From Marivita sp003149565 (GTDB lineage Bacteria; Pseudomonadota; Alphaproteobacteria; Rhodobacterales; Rhodobacteraceae), in assembly GCF_965216415.1 (NCBI RefSeq), contig NZ_CBDCFU010000002.1: a stretch of DNA of 64,000 bases. One strand, 5' to 3'. Every line of letters begins with the position of its first letter. Position 1 is the first letter of the stretch. Below are positions 31,849 to 42,369 of this stretch, piece after piece. The notes below the pieces were generated by a model. The model was not told where the DNA came from and made no database searches. It saw only the letters and a list, made by a program, of their open reading frames with translations. The translations under genes were made by a program, and so were the position numbers.

Positions 31849-33156
31849 ATGACAAAGACAACGGGCAAGCGGACGACATCCACGAAACGGGTGTTTTTGT
31901 TTTTGCAAGGCCCGCATGGCCCATTCTTTAGTGAATTGGCTCAGCGTTTGACCGAAACAGGCGCAAAGTGTTGGCGCGTGGCCTTCAATGCTGGCGATGG
32001 CACGCGGTGGCGCGACAGGTCCACATTGTTGGAGTTCAAGGACCAGATTTCAGACTGGCCGCAACAGATGTCGCGGTGGATGGCGCAGACCGGCACAACA
32101 GATGTGGCGCTTTACGGGGATGTGCGCCAGCATCATGCCCAAGCGGTGCAGATCGCCAAAGATGCTGGTCTGACCATTCATGTATTTGAGGAAGGATATC
32201 TGCGCCCCTATTGGGCCACCTATGAACGCGGCGGTTCAAACGGCAATTCCAAGCTGATGCAAATCTCGATTGAGCAAATGAGAAATGCCTTGAGCCGCAC
32301 GGCGAATGTCCCTGCCCTGCCGCCGGATCGCTGGGGAGATTTGCGAATGCACATGGTGCACGGCGCGCTTTATCACTGGCATGTCTTGTTTCGAAACCAA
32401 CGGTTCCCGCACTATCGCCCGCATCGAGACCAAACGGTTGCAGAAGAGTTCCGACTGCATGTTCTGCGACTGCTGCGCCGGCCGCGACACATGATTGAGC
32501 GCTGGATTACAACGCGGCGGATCCGAATTGGTGGGCGGCCGTATCATGTCGTGTTGCTGCAACTGGAGCACGACGCAAGCTTTCGTGCGTTTTCCGAGTT
32601 TGGGTCGCAGACCGAGTTTGTGGATCTGGTCATTGATGGCTTTGCCAAGGGCGCGCCACCGCATCATAGACTGGTGTTCAAGGCGCATCCTCTTGAAGAC
32701 GGGCGGGTGCCGCTTGAACAGACCATCCTCGAGGCAGCAAAGCGCCACAACATAATGAGCCGCGTTCATTTTGTGCGCGGCGGCAAGCTCGCCTACCTGC
32801 TTCAATCGGCGCGCTCTGCCGTGACCGTGAATTCGACATCTGCGCACCAGGCGCTCTGGCGGGGGCTTCCGGTCCGGAGTTTCGGGGTCAGCGTGTATGA
32901 CAAGCCAGACCTTGTCTCGCATCAGACATTGCCTGACTTTTTTGCAGACCCGCAGCCTCCTGATGCAGACGCCTACGCCGCTTATCGTCAATTCCTTTTG
33001 GAGACGAGCCAAATTCCAGGCGGATTTTATTCGGCCAAGGGGCGGTCTCAATTGCTTCGCCAAGTGGTAGATCGCATGCTGACTGCACAGGACCCGTACG
33101 ATTTGCGGCTAAAGGAGCGCGAGACCGGGGCGCAACAGTTGCGTGTTGTTCGCTGA
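31849..33156 (+). CDS. kpsS: capsular polysaccharide Kdo transferase, KpsS-like
   Basis: 435 residues from the ATG at 31849 (GAGGGA upstream); the open frame further left is antisense to ribE. The start VFLFLQGPHGPFFSELAQRL, the EEGYLRPYWATYE segment and LVFKAHPLEDGR with HFVRGGKLAYLLQSA identify the KpsS/LipB family. These enzymes add beta-Kdo to the lipid anchor of group 2-type capsules at the inner membrane. It is the first gene of a rightward kpsS / export lipoprotein / kpsC set, the two Kdo-transfer enzymes of that pathway. Confidence 0.9.
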   Translation: MTKTTGKRTTSTKRVFLFLQGPHGPFFSELAQRLTETGAKCWRVAFNAGDGTRWRDRSTLLEFKDQISDWPQQMSRWMAQTGTTDVALYGDVRQHHAQAVQIAKDAGLTIHVFEEGYLRPYWATYERGGSNGNSKLMQISIEQMRNALSRTANVPALPPDRWGDLRMHMVHGALYHWHVLFRNQRFPHYRPHRDQTVAEEFRLHVLRLLRRPRHMIERWITTRRIRIGGRPYHVVLLQLEHDASFRAFSEFGSQTEFVDLVIDGFAKGAPPHHRLVFKAHPLEDGRVPLEQTILEAAKRHNIMSRVHFVRGGKLAYLLQSARSAVTVNSTSAHQALWRGLPVRSFGVSVYDKPDLVSHQTLPDFFADPQPPDADAYAAYRQFLLETSQIPGGFYSAKGRSQLLRQVVDRMLTAQDPYDLRLKERETGAQQLRVVR

Positions 33157-33255
33157 ACTCTACAAGCCCTAGTACTGGCCAAACTGCCTGTATTCCGGTA
33201 ACTTACCACAAAATAAAAAACCGAGGCAGTCATTTCTGGTCGAGGAGACCGAGCA

Positions 33256-34404
33256 GTGTTCAGTTCAAAATTCCGATGGGCGCGGCCCATCGCGGTGATG
33301 TTGGCAGCATCATTCCTTGCGTCTTGCGGTCTGCCGGGGGTTGGCCCGACCAAGAACCAGATCTTTGCGGGGTCCGTTCAGCGCCAAGGCGACGCGTTTG
33401 TCGTTGCCATCAATGATCGTGTAACTCGAACCACAGCCGTGGTACCGGCCTTGGGTTTCTCGGACGAGCTCAAGCGTGCAGGCGTTCAAAGCGCTGATAT
33501 TATCAGACCCGGAGACATTCTGGGGCTGACCATCTGGGAAAACGTGGATGATGGCCTGTTGGCGGGTGTTGCATCCAATTTCACGTCCCTGGAAAGCGTG
33601 CAGGTGGACGGATCGGGCTTCATCTTCGTGCCATATGCAGGCAGGATAAAAGCCGCAGGCAACACGCCCGAAGCGATCCGTCGGATCATCACCGAAAAAC
33701 TCGAAGACCAGACGCCTGATCCTCAGGTCGAAGTTCGGCGGACAGCGGGTGACGGCGCGACTGTCTCGATCCTCGGCTCAGCCGGGACACAGGGCGTGTT
33801 TCCAATCACACGACCGACACGCACACTTGCGTCCATGCTTGCAAGTGCCGGTGGCGTTGGTCCTGCACCCGAAATCGCTCAGATCACTCTGACACGCGGC
33901 GGCAAGAGCGAAACAATCTGGTTCGAGGACCTCTACGACCACCCGGAACTTGATATCGCGTTGCGCGACGGTGACCGAATTCTGATCGAAGCAGATCAAC
34001 GCTCGTTCACGGCGCTGGGGGCGGCCGGGGCTCAAACTCGTATGACCTTCGAGACGCAAACACTGTCCTTGGTCGAAGCGCTTGCACAGCTTGGCGGGCT
34101 AAGCGCGACTTCGGCAGACCCGACCGGTGTATTTGTGTTGCGCAATGAACCCGCTGCAATCGCAAACGCGGTTCTGGGTCGGAGCGACCTCGTCGGAGCA
34201 CAAAGATTGATCTACGTGATGGACCTCACTGAGCCCAATGGCCTCTTCATGGCGCGGGACTTCCTTATCCGCGACGGCGATACAATCTACGTGACCGAAG
34301 CGCCGATCGTACAATGGAACCGTACGATTGCCTCAATCACCGGTACGCTTGGCGGGGCACAAAACCTGACAGCGGCAGCGACTGGCGGAGCGCTTGGGGA
34401 ATAA
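33256..34404 (+). CDS. polysaccharide export outer-membrane lipoprotein (Wza/KpsD type)
   Basis: 382 residues from a GTG at 33256 with GAGGAG upstream. A lipoprotein signal ends in the lipobox LASC (Cys about 24). The poly-export domain (DIIRPGDILGLTIWE, about 79, then VDGSGFIFVPYAGRIKAAG) is followed by two SLBB-type repeats (ILGSAGTQGVFPITRPTRTLASMLASAGG; RMTFETQTLSLVEALAQLGGL). Such proteins form the ring that carries capsule across the periplasm and outer membrane. The gap of 99 bases after kpsS may hold its own promoter. kpsM/T/E partners are absent from the window. Confidence 0.9.
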   Translation: MFSSKFRWARPIAVMLAASFLASCGLPGVGPTKNQIFAGSVQRQGDAFVVAINDRVTRTTAVVPALGFSDELKRAGVQSADIIRPGDILGLTIWENVDDGLLAGVASNFTSLESVQVDGSGFIFVPYAGRIKAAGNTPEAIRRIITEKLEDQTPDPQVEVRRTAGDGATVSILGSAGTQGVFPITRPTRTLASMLASAGGVGPAPEIAQITLTRGGKSETIWFEDLYDHPELDIALRDGDRILIEADQRSFTALGAAGAQTRMTFETQTLSLVEALAQLGGLSATSADPTGVFVLRNEPAAIANAVLGRSDLVGAQRLIYVMDLTEPNGLFMARDFLIRDGDTIYVTEAPIVQWNRTIASITGTLGGAQNLTAAATGGALGE

Positions 34405-34411
34405 GCAGGCC

Positions 34412-36436
34412 ATGCAGCCCGCAGCTTCACGTTTGGACGCCGGAGAGGACACTCTCCGGCGTTTATATGTCTACAATTCAGGTTTTTTGACGCAAAGCCG
34501 CATCAAGCGGATTCTTCACCTGGCCGGTTGGTCCGTCTCGCTTGGGCGACCATCCGAAGATGAATGGGTTGGCGTCTGGGGTGCTGCTCCCAGTGCCGAG
34601 CGCGGATTGACTGTCGCTCAAGGCCAGGACGCCCATGTCCTGCGCGTCGAGGATGCTTTTCTTCGATCCCTTTTCCCAGGTCGTGTTCGCAAAGAACCAC
34701 CCTTGGGCCTTGTCCTGGATCGGACGGGACTGCATTTTGATGCGTCACAACCGTCTGACCTTGAAACGCTGCTCATCAATGATCCGCTCGACGACACAGC
34801 GCTGTTGAACGCCGCGCGGGATTTGATGACGCGGTATTGCAGGTCTCGCCTGTCAAAATACAGTGCCTATGATCCTGATCTGGCACTTCCAGAGCCGGGA
34901 TACGTTTTAGTCATCGATCAGGCTGAAGCCGACGCATCGGTACTTGCCTCCGTGCCCGGTCCGGACATGGCCCGCGCACGGTTTGCCGAGATGCTGTACT
35001 ACGCACAAACCGAGCATCCGGCTGCACGCATCCTGATCCGCAGCCACCCCGAGACTGTGGCAGGTAAAAGAACGGGCCACTTCAACAAGGAACAAGCGCA
35101 GGGACGCATCTCGTTTGTTGACGGGGCGTTTGCGCCGGTGGACCTGCTTGAGGGTGCCATCGCGGTCTACACTTTATCGTCGCAGATGGGGTTCGAAGCC
35201 ATCTTAGCGGGTCATAAACCGCGCGTATTCGGCACGCCGTTCTACGCGGGTTGGGGCTTGACCGACGATGAACATCAACTGGTCCGACGGCAACGCAAGT
35301 TGACACGCGCGCAGCTCTTCGCTGGCGCGATGATGCGCTATCCGGTCTGGTACGATCCTTACCACGACCGCCTATGCGATCTTGAGCGTGTCATGGCTAC
35401 GCTTGAAGCAACCCAGCGCGCGGCCATTGAGGACAGGCAGGGATGGGCCGGACGGAACATTCGCCTCTGGAAACGGCGGCACATGCAGGCCATGTTCGGC
35501 GGTCAGAAACCGATGCGCTTTGGCGCAGCTAGACCGGCTGACACCGCAAGACGAATGGTGTGGGGCGCGACGGCGGAACCCGGCGAGGTAAATGTCGAGG
35601 ATGGATTCATCCGCTCACAGGGACTGGGAGCAGAGCTTGTGCCGCCACTGTCGCTGGTGCTTGACGACGTCGGTATCTATTTCGATCCGACGCGCCCCTC
35701 CAGGTTGGAGCATTTGATCGCGCAGAGCATCACCCTGCCCGACGAGGCGCTGGCGCGTGCCTCTCGGATCATCCAGCGTCTGCTGCGCGAAAAGGTGACA
35801 AAGTACGCTACAGGCGCACCAGAGATTTCCCTGGAGCGAGACCATGCCCGGCCCGTTATCTTGGTGCCCGGACAGGTCGAAGACGACGCATCAATCGTTC
35901 TAGGCAGCCCTGAAATCAAGACCAACACGGCTCTGCTGCAGCGCGTGCGGGACGCCAATGCAGAGGCCCGCATGGTCTACAAGCCACATCCTGACGTGGT
36001 GGCCGGCCTCCGCCCCGGAAACGTCCCCAATGCAGAGCAATGGGCGGATCAGGTTGTCACGGACATACCGATGGCCAGCCTCTTGTTACAGGTGGACGCG
36101 GTTTGGACCATGACCTCCCTTGCTGGTTTCGAGGCGCTCCTGAGGGACGTCCCTGTTACAACTCTTGGATTGCCGTTCTATGCCGGATGGGGGCTAACAA
36201 CAGATCTGTGCCCCACCCCGACGCGCCGCGGTCAGATTGTGACTGTTGAAAGGCTCGCATATGCAGCCCTGATTGACTATCCGCGCTATTTCGATCCTGT
36301 AACACAGCAAGCGTGCCCCATCGAAGTTGCACTGGACCGTCTCAGCGCCGGAGACATTCCAACGCCACATCGCCTACGTCTGCTGGCAAAGGCACAGGGG
36401 ATCATGGCCAGCTACGCTTGGCTTTGGCGCCGCTGA
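34412..36436 (+). CDS. kpsC: capsular polysaccharide Kdo transferase, KpsC-like
   Basis: 674 residues from the ATG at 34412, just after the previous stop at 34402-34404; a TTG at 34394 would overlap it. Two homologous halves (about 20-330 and 350-660) each contain the pattern FIRSQGLGAELVPPLSLVLD / FLRSLFPGRVRKEPPLGLVLD and FGTPFYAGWGLT / LGLPFYAGWGLT, the dual-module layout of KpsC, which alternates Kdo linkages on the lipid anchor. Its 3' end overlaps the convergent ribD by 25 bases. Confidence 0.92.
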   Translation: MQPAASRLDAGEDTLRRLYVYNSGFLTQSRIKRILHLAGWSVSLGRPSEDEWVGVWGAAPSAERGLTVAQGQDAHVLRVEDAFLRSLFPGRVRKEPPLGLVLDRTGLHFDASQPSDLETLLINDPLDDTALLNAARDLMTRYCRSRLSKYSAYDPDLALPEPGYVLVIDQAEADASVLASVPGPDMARARFAEMLYYAQTEHPAARILIRSHPETVAGKRTGHFNKEQAQGRISFVDGAFAPVDLLEGAIAVYTLSSQMGFEAILAGHKPRVFGTPFYAGWGLTDDEHQLVRRQRKLTRAQLFAGAMMRYPVWYDPYHDRLCDLERVMATLEATQRAAIEDRQGWAGRNIRLWKRRHMQAMFGGQKPMRFGAARPADTARRMVWGATAEPGEVNVEDGFIRSQGLGAELVPPLSLVLDDVGIYFDPTRPSRLEHLIAQSITLPDEALARASRIIQRLLREKVTKYATGAPEISLERDHARPVILVPGQVEDDASIVLGSPEIKTNTALLQRVRDANAEARMVYKPHPDVVAGLRPGNVPNAEQWADQVVTDIPMASLLLQVDAVWTMTSLAGFEALLRDVPVTTLGLPFYAGWGLTTDLCPTPTRRGQIVTVERLAYAALIDYPRYFDPVTQQACPIEVALDRLSAGDIPTPHRLRLLAKAQGIMASYAWLWRR

Positions 36437-37524
36437 CGTACCCAGCTTTGAACAACATCGTCACCGCTCTGACGCACTGACTTCAATGAAAAGCGAGGCG
36501 CTTCGGACAAGCGGTCCAACCCCAGTGCGCCAAGTGCGGGACGACCTTCCGCACCAATCACGACGCCGCCCATATGTAGATCAAGCCGATCCACGCAGTC
36601 GGATGAAAGCAGACTTGCAGCCAACTCTCCTCCGCCTTCGCAGAAAACACTGGTCAGGCCCTGAGCACCAAGCACTTGCATCAAAGCAGGAATATCAACC
36701 TGACGCCCATGAAGCGGAATGCAGAGCAATTTCGCGCCCAATTCCTGCCACGCCAGACGAATATCCTCCGGCGCATCTTCGGCATGGCACAACCAGACAG
36801 GAACCCGGTCAAGCGTGCGGGCCAGATTGCCATCTATAGGCAGGTCCAACCGCCTGGACACAATGACCCGAACGGGTTGTTTTGGTATGTCGATCCCTCG
36901 CACGGTCAACAGCGGATCATCCGCACGTACGGTGCCAGCACCAACCATGACCGCGTCATGGCGCGCTCTCAGATGATGAACATAGGCGCGGGTTTCCGGC
37001 CCTGTGATCCACTGGCTGTCACCGCTCGCAGTGGCGATCCGTCCATCGAGACTGGTCGCGAGTTTGAGAGTGAGCAATGGTCTTCCGGTCTCGATTCGAA
37101 GGAAGAAACCAGCATGATCTTCGGCAGCTTCCTCAGCACAGACGCCAGTAATGACCTCGATCCCGGCGCTGCGCAGACGCTCGAAACCCTGACCTGACAC
37201 GCGCGGATCACTGTCAGCAAAAGGCGCAACGACACGCGCAACTCCGGCCGCGACAAGTGCCTCCGCGCAGGGAGGAGTCTGACCGTGATGCGCGCAGGGT
37301 TCCAGTGTTACATAAGCCGTAGCGCCCTTCGCGGCCTGACCCGCCTGCAACAAGGCCACGGTTTCGGCATGCGGGCGACCGCCCGGCTGTGTCCAGCCTT
37401 CACCGATGACCGTATCGCCCTGGGCAATGACGCACCCAACCGCCGGGTTGGGCCAAGTGTTGCCCATCCCGTGTTGGCCCAGTTCCAACGCCCTGTGCAT
37501 ATGACGCACATCATCGGAGCGCAT
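36412..37524 (-). CDS. ribD: bifunctional pyrimidine deaminase/reductase of riboflavin synthesis
   Basis: 370 residues. The N-terminal deaminase has zinc ligands in HAETVALLQAG (His-Ala-Glu) and PCAHHGQTPPCAEAL (two Cys). The C-terminal reductase carries LATSLDGRIATASGDSQWITG and FCEGGGELAASLL. It performs the second and third steps from GTP to riboflavin. It lies 9 bases after nrdR on the same strand, a conserved nrdR-ribD pair. The C-terminal coding bases overlap kpsC on the other strand. Confidence 0.95.
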   Translation of the reverse strand: MRSDDVRHMHRALELGQHGMGNTWPNPAVGCVIAQGDTVIGEGWTQPGGRPHAETVALLQAGQAAKGATAYVTLEPCAHHGQTPPCAEALVAAGVARVVAPFADSDPRVSGQGFERLRSAGIEVITGVCAEEAAEDHAGFFLRIETGRPLLTLKLATSLDGRIATASGDSQWITGPETRAYVHHLRARHDAVMVGAGTVRADDPLLTVRGIDIPKQPVRVIVSRRLDLPIDGNLARTLDRVPVWLCHAEDAPEDIRLAWQELGAKLLCIPLHGRQVDIPALMQVLGAQGLTSVFCEGGGELAASLLSSDCVDRLDLHMGGVVIGAEGRPALGALGLDRLSEAPRFSLKSVRQSGDDVVQSWVRQRRQSQA

Positions 37525-37533
37525 GGCAGCCTA

Positions 37534-38013
37534 TCACTCTTCGGATTTTGGTTTGTCTTTTTCGGACGGGCGCAACTCACTGACAAATTTGTCGAAATCG
37601 TCAGCTTCCTGGAAGTTCTTGTAGACGCTGGCAAAGCGTACATAGGCGACGGTGTCGATCCGGGCCAACGTCTCCATAACGATCTCGCCGATCTGTTTCG
37701 ACGCGATGTCGGTTTCGCCCATGCTTTCCAGACGGCGCACGATGCCCGAGATCATCTGGTCGATCCGCTCGGGTTCGATCGGACGTTTCTGCATCGCCAT
37801 GCGGATAGAACGTTCCAACTTGTCTCGATCAAAATCTTCACGTCGTCCGTTGGACTTGATCACTACAAGATCACGCAACTGCACCCGCTCATAGGTTGTG
37901 AAACGGCCGCCACAGGCCGGGCAAAAGCGCCTGCGCCGAATGGCCACGTGATCTTCAGCCGGACGGCTGTCTTTGACCTGCGTGTCGATATTTCCACAAA
38001 ACGGGCAGCGCAT
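37534..38013 (-). CDS. nrdR: transcriptional repressor NrdR
   Basis: 159 residues from the ATG at 38013, which gives the canonical MRCPFCG start. The zinc ribbon has CPFC and CPAC; the ATP-cone domain follows (VIKSNGRREDFDRDKLERSIRMAMQKRPI, about 48-76). NrdR represses ribonucleotide reductase genes when dATP/ATP-loaded. The C-terminal acidic/lysine tail (PSEKDKPKSEE) is normal. It leads into ribD. Confidence 0.96.
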   Translation of the reverse strand: MRCPFCGNIDTQVKDSRPAEDHVAIRRRRFCPACGGRFTTYERVQLRDLVVIKSNGRREDFDRDKLERSIRMAMQKRPIEPERIDQMISGIVRRLESMGETDIASKQIGEIVMETLARIDTVAYVRFASVYKNFQEADDFDKFVSELRPSEKDKPKSEE

Positions 38014-38141
38014 TGGCCGTCCCCCTTCTCTTCCGTCTCTGCCTCTGACTGTGGGTTTGCCCCGCTTATCCACAGCCACTATAGGTCAGCCGCGAAGTTT
38101 TGGGTAGAGGGGAATTCAAGCCGCAAGCTGTGGTGGGATCA

Positions 38142-38546
38142 TCATGCCAAATGCGCAACAACACGACGGACATGCGGCGCGTTTCGGTGTTCGAACAGGT
38201 AAATACCCTGCCATGTCCCCAAAGCCATGCGGCCATTCGAGACCGGAATAGACAGGCTTACCGGAAGCAAGGCCGCTTTGATATGTCCGGGCATGTCATC
38301 TGGCCCCTCATAGGTGTGAGTAAGGTATGACATGGACGGATCGGTTGTCGGCGGCACCAAACGATGGAAGAACGCAGACAGGTCCGTCTTAACCTCTGGA
38401 TCGGCATTTTCCTGGATCAACAGGCTTGCCGATGTGTGCTGAATGAAGAGGGTCACAAGACCATTTCCGTGAACCCAATCGGCGACCGTGCTTGTGAAGT
38501 CGTAGAGGCCCGGGCCGTCGGTATGAATTTGAAAGACTGTTTGCAT
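38142..38546 (-). CDS. YjbQ family protein (UPF0047)
   Basis: 134 residues. The conserved HTSASLLIQENADPEVKTDL (about 38-57), TDPSMSYLTHTYEGPDDMPGHIKA and GTWQGIYLFEHR (about 109-120) define the family. Members have been described as weak thiamine-phosphate synthases; the physiological role is uncertain. It lies upstream of nrdR on the same strand, with a 128-base gap. No signal peptide. The 235 bases on its other side contain no gene that I can support. Confidence 0.88.
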   Translation of the reverse strand: MQTVFQIHTDGPGLYDFTSTVADWVHGNGLVTLFIQHTSASLLIQENADPEVKTDLSAFFHRLVPPTTDPSMSYLTHTYEGPDDMPGHIKAALLPVSLSIPVSNGRMALGTWQGIYLFEHRNAPHVRRVVAHLA

Positions 38547-38781
38547 GGTGACACAATACGCATGCAGCCTTTAAGGCCTATTCTTTTCTCCGATTGGAAC
38601 TGACATTCCGAAAAAATCATGTGTGCGCTGAACCTGCACAGGTCTCAGACTTGGCGCTTTTTGCAACCGCGTTTCGAAAGCCTACCGGCGCATGCGGACT
38701 GATCTGATGCGGTCGAAGGAACCATGACCGTCCCCTTCCGCGTTGGTGATCTGACACATCACACCAATTCAGAGGGCATTT

Positions 38782-39456
38782 ATGACAAGAAAAACTTTAT
38801 TCATCACCGGTGCGTCCACTGGCATCGGCGAAGCAACCGCACGGACCGCTGTGGAAGATGGCTGGAATGTTGGTCTTTTCGCACGCTCCGAAGACAAACT
38901 CGCCTCCTTGGCGGACGAACTGGGAGACTATGCCCTGGCGCTTCCGGGCGATGCGACCGATCTGTCTTCTCAGACCGATGCGCTTGCCAAACTTGCCGAC
39001 CACTTCGGCTCGGTTGATGCGGCCTTTGCAAACGCGGGCACGGGATTGAGCGCCTCAGGCACGGAAGCCGGAGATCCGGACGAATGGCAGATGATGATCC
39101 AATTGAACATTATGGGTCTTCTTTGGACAACCAAAGCTGCCATGCCCCATCTCAAGAAATCGCAGGGACATCTGCTGATGACAGGTTCTGCCGCTGGCCG
39201 CCGCCATATCAAAGGCTCGGTTTACGGAGCATCAAAATGGTTCGTGCACGGCTATGGCGGCAACATTGCAGAGGAGATGCGCGAATGGGGCGGACGCTGC
39301 ACGGTCATTGCGCCGGGCATGGTCGACACGCCGTTCTTCGATGAGGCGAAGCCGGACAAGTTAAAGCCTGAAGACGTCGCCGGCGCAGTCGCATTTGCCC
39401 TGAACGCGGACCACCGCGCCACCATTCAGGAAGTATTCCTGATGCCAACGAACTGA
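38782..39456 (+). CDS. short-chain dehydrogenase/reductase
   Basis: 224 residues, classical SDR. The cofactor loop is TGASTGIG (about 9-16), NAG appears as FANAGTG (about 85), and the active site has the Ser of MTGSAAGR (about 133) and YGASKW (about 149-154) with the YxxxK pair. It is shorter than many SDRs but complete. AGAGGG lies before the ATG. The substrate is unknown. A small disordered-protein gene follows 11 bases later and is probably cotranscribed. Confidence 0.88.
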   Translation: MTRKTLFITGASTGIGEATARTAVEDGWNVGLFARSEDKLASLADELGDYALALPGDATDLSSQTDALAKLADHFGSVDAAFANAGTGLSASGTEAGDPDEWQMMIQLNIMGLLWTTKAAMPHLKKSQGHLLMTGSAAGRRHIKGSVYGASKWFVHGYGGNIAEEMREWGGRCTVIAPGMVDTPFFDEAKPDKLKPEDVAGAVAFALNADHRATIQEVFLMPTN

Positions 39457-39467
39457 GGGAGACAAGC

Positions 39468-39665
39468 ATGCCTAGCAACAACGACGATCCAAACACCGGT
39501 CCCGGTACAACGTCAGATCCCAATCAGGCCGATCGCACGGGATTTCCTTGGAAAGACAAATTCAAGGATGTTCCTGAACAGTCCGATGGACCCAAACAAA
39601 CCAATCCGGACCCAAATGCCGGTCCCGGCACAACGAATGATCCCAATCAGGCGGATCGTACGTGA
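39468..39665 (+). CDS. small repetitive disordered protein
   Basis: 65 residues. The sequence DPNxGPGTTxDPNQADRT occurs twice (about residues 7-24 and 48-65), separated by a Trp/Lys-rich linker (FPWKDKFKDVPEQ). It is rich in Asp, Asn, Pro, Gly and Thr, so probably unstructured. GGGAG precedes the ATG, and an intrinsic terminator follows. No family is recognised. The second copy ends exactly at the stop codon, suggesting an internal duplication. Confidence 0.7.
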   Translation: MPSNNDDPNTGPGTTSDPNQADRTGFPWKDKFKDVPEQSDGPKQTNPDPNAGPGTTNDPNQADRT

Positions 39666-39675
39666 AGAAAAGAAA

Positions 39676-39705
39676 GACGCGCCAAGAATGGCGCGTCTTC
39701 TTCTT
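39676..39705 (+). terminator. intrinsic terminator shared by two convergent small genes
   Basis: GACGCGCC-AAGAAT-GGCGCGTC is followed by TTCTTCTT on +. Upstream A-richness (AAGAAAAGAAA) gives a U-rich tract on the minus strand too, so it can serve both the small repetitive gene and the exported 54-residue protein gene. It touches the latter's stop codon. Confidence 0.85.
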
Positions 39706-39868
39706 ACGACCCAGCCAAACTGGTGACGACTATCGTGCCGCTCTCAGGCTGCGACAGGATTGAGTTCACGAGGTCTCCGGCCCCTAAAGGCTGCGAAACG
39801 TTCGGGTCGGGATAGGCCACAGCGGCAACTGGCAAGAGTACAAGAAGGGCAATAACTGTGTGTTTCAT
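39704..39868 (-). CDS. small exported protein, unknown function
   Basis: 54 residues, too short to be called automatically. The ATG at 39868 follows GAAAGGA. Residues 1-18 (KHTVIALLVLLPVAAVA) form a clean signal peptide with cleavage near AVA-YP. The mature part of about 36 residues begins YPDPNVSQPL and has no cysteines. The stop lies in the shared terminator. The DPN motif also occurs repeatedly in the convergent neighbour at 39468, possibly by chance. No family is recognised. Confidence 0.65.
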   Translation of the reverse strand: MKHTVIALLVLLPVAAVAYPDPNVSQPLGAGDLVNSILSQPESGTIVVTSLAGS

Positions 39869-39983
39869 GTGAGCGTCCTTTCATGACGCACACATGTGCA
39901 TTGGCGCGTTGCAGAAAAATGCACAAAAGCGCAGAAACAGTGTGCACGCAAAACCGCGTGACTTCAGCGTGAGACAGGGCAGC

Positions 39984-40265
39984 CTAGCTGAAGATGCTGT
40001 CACCCTGCTGATCGACAAGCATCCTGGCTTTGTCGAGTGACGCTTTGCAAGCGTCATCAAAGCTTTGCAACGTGTCGGCCCGCATCATGAAATGCGATTT
40101 GAGCTCGCCATTGATCTCTTTCTCAATCCGGGCCCCTATGCGCCAAGTGCCGCCATCTTTCACCGGCTCGGCGAAAATGGTGTACCCATTATGGGTTTCT
40201 GCCGGGGTGGATGGCGACGCGGTGTCACCACCACCGCCGCCAAAGAGTTTTTTGAGAAATGACAT
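39984..40265 (-). CDS. HlyU-family protein
   Basis: 93 residues. The start MSFLKKLFGGGGG, the conserved EPVKDGGTWRIGARIEKEINGELKSHFMMRADT (about 34-65) and a Glu/Asp-rich helix at the C-terminus match the HlyU family. HlyU proteins are described as small transcriptional regulators in Vibrio; the role in alphaproteobacteria is not established. It begins 3 bases after the rpoD stop and is probably cotranscribed with dnaG-rpoD. Confidence 0.85.
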   Translation of the reverse strand: MSFLKKLFGGGGGDTASPSTPAETHNGYTIFAEPVKDGGTWRIGARIEKEINGELKSHFMMRADTLQSFDDACKASLDKARMLVDQQGDSIFS

Positions 40266-40268
40266 CGC

Positions 40269-42257
<1,989 letters not shown>

Positions 42258-42369
42258 AGATGCTCCTGTCGAGGCGGGGCGATTCGATTGACCCGAATCA
42301 ATAGCGCGAATTGGTGATTCGCACACCCGTTTACCCTGTTTCGTTTACGCTTTCCTTAGCAAAACACCG

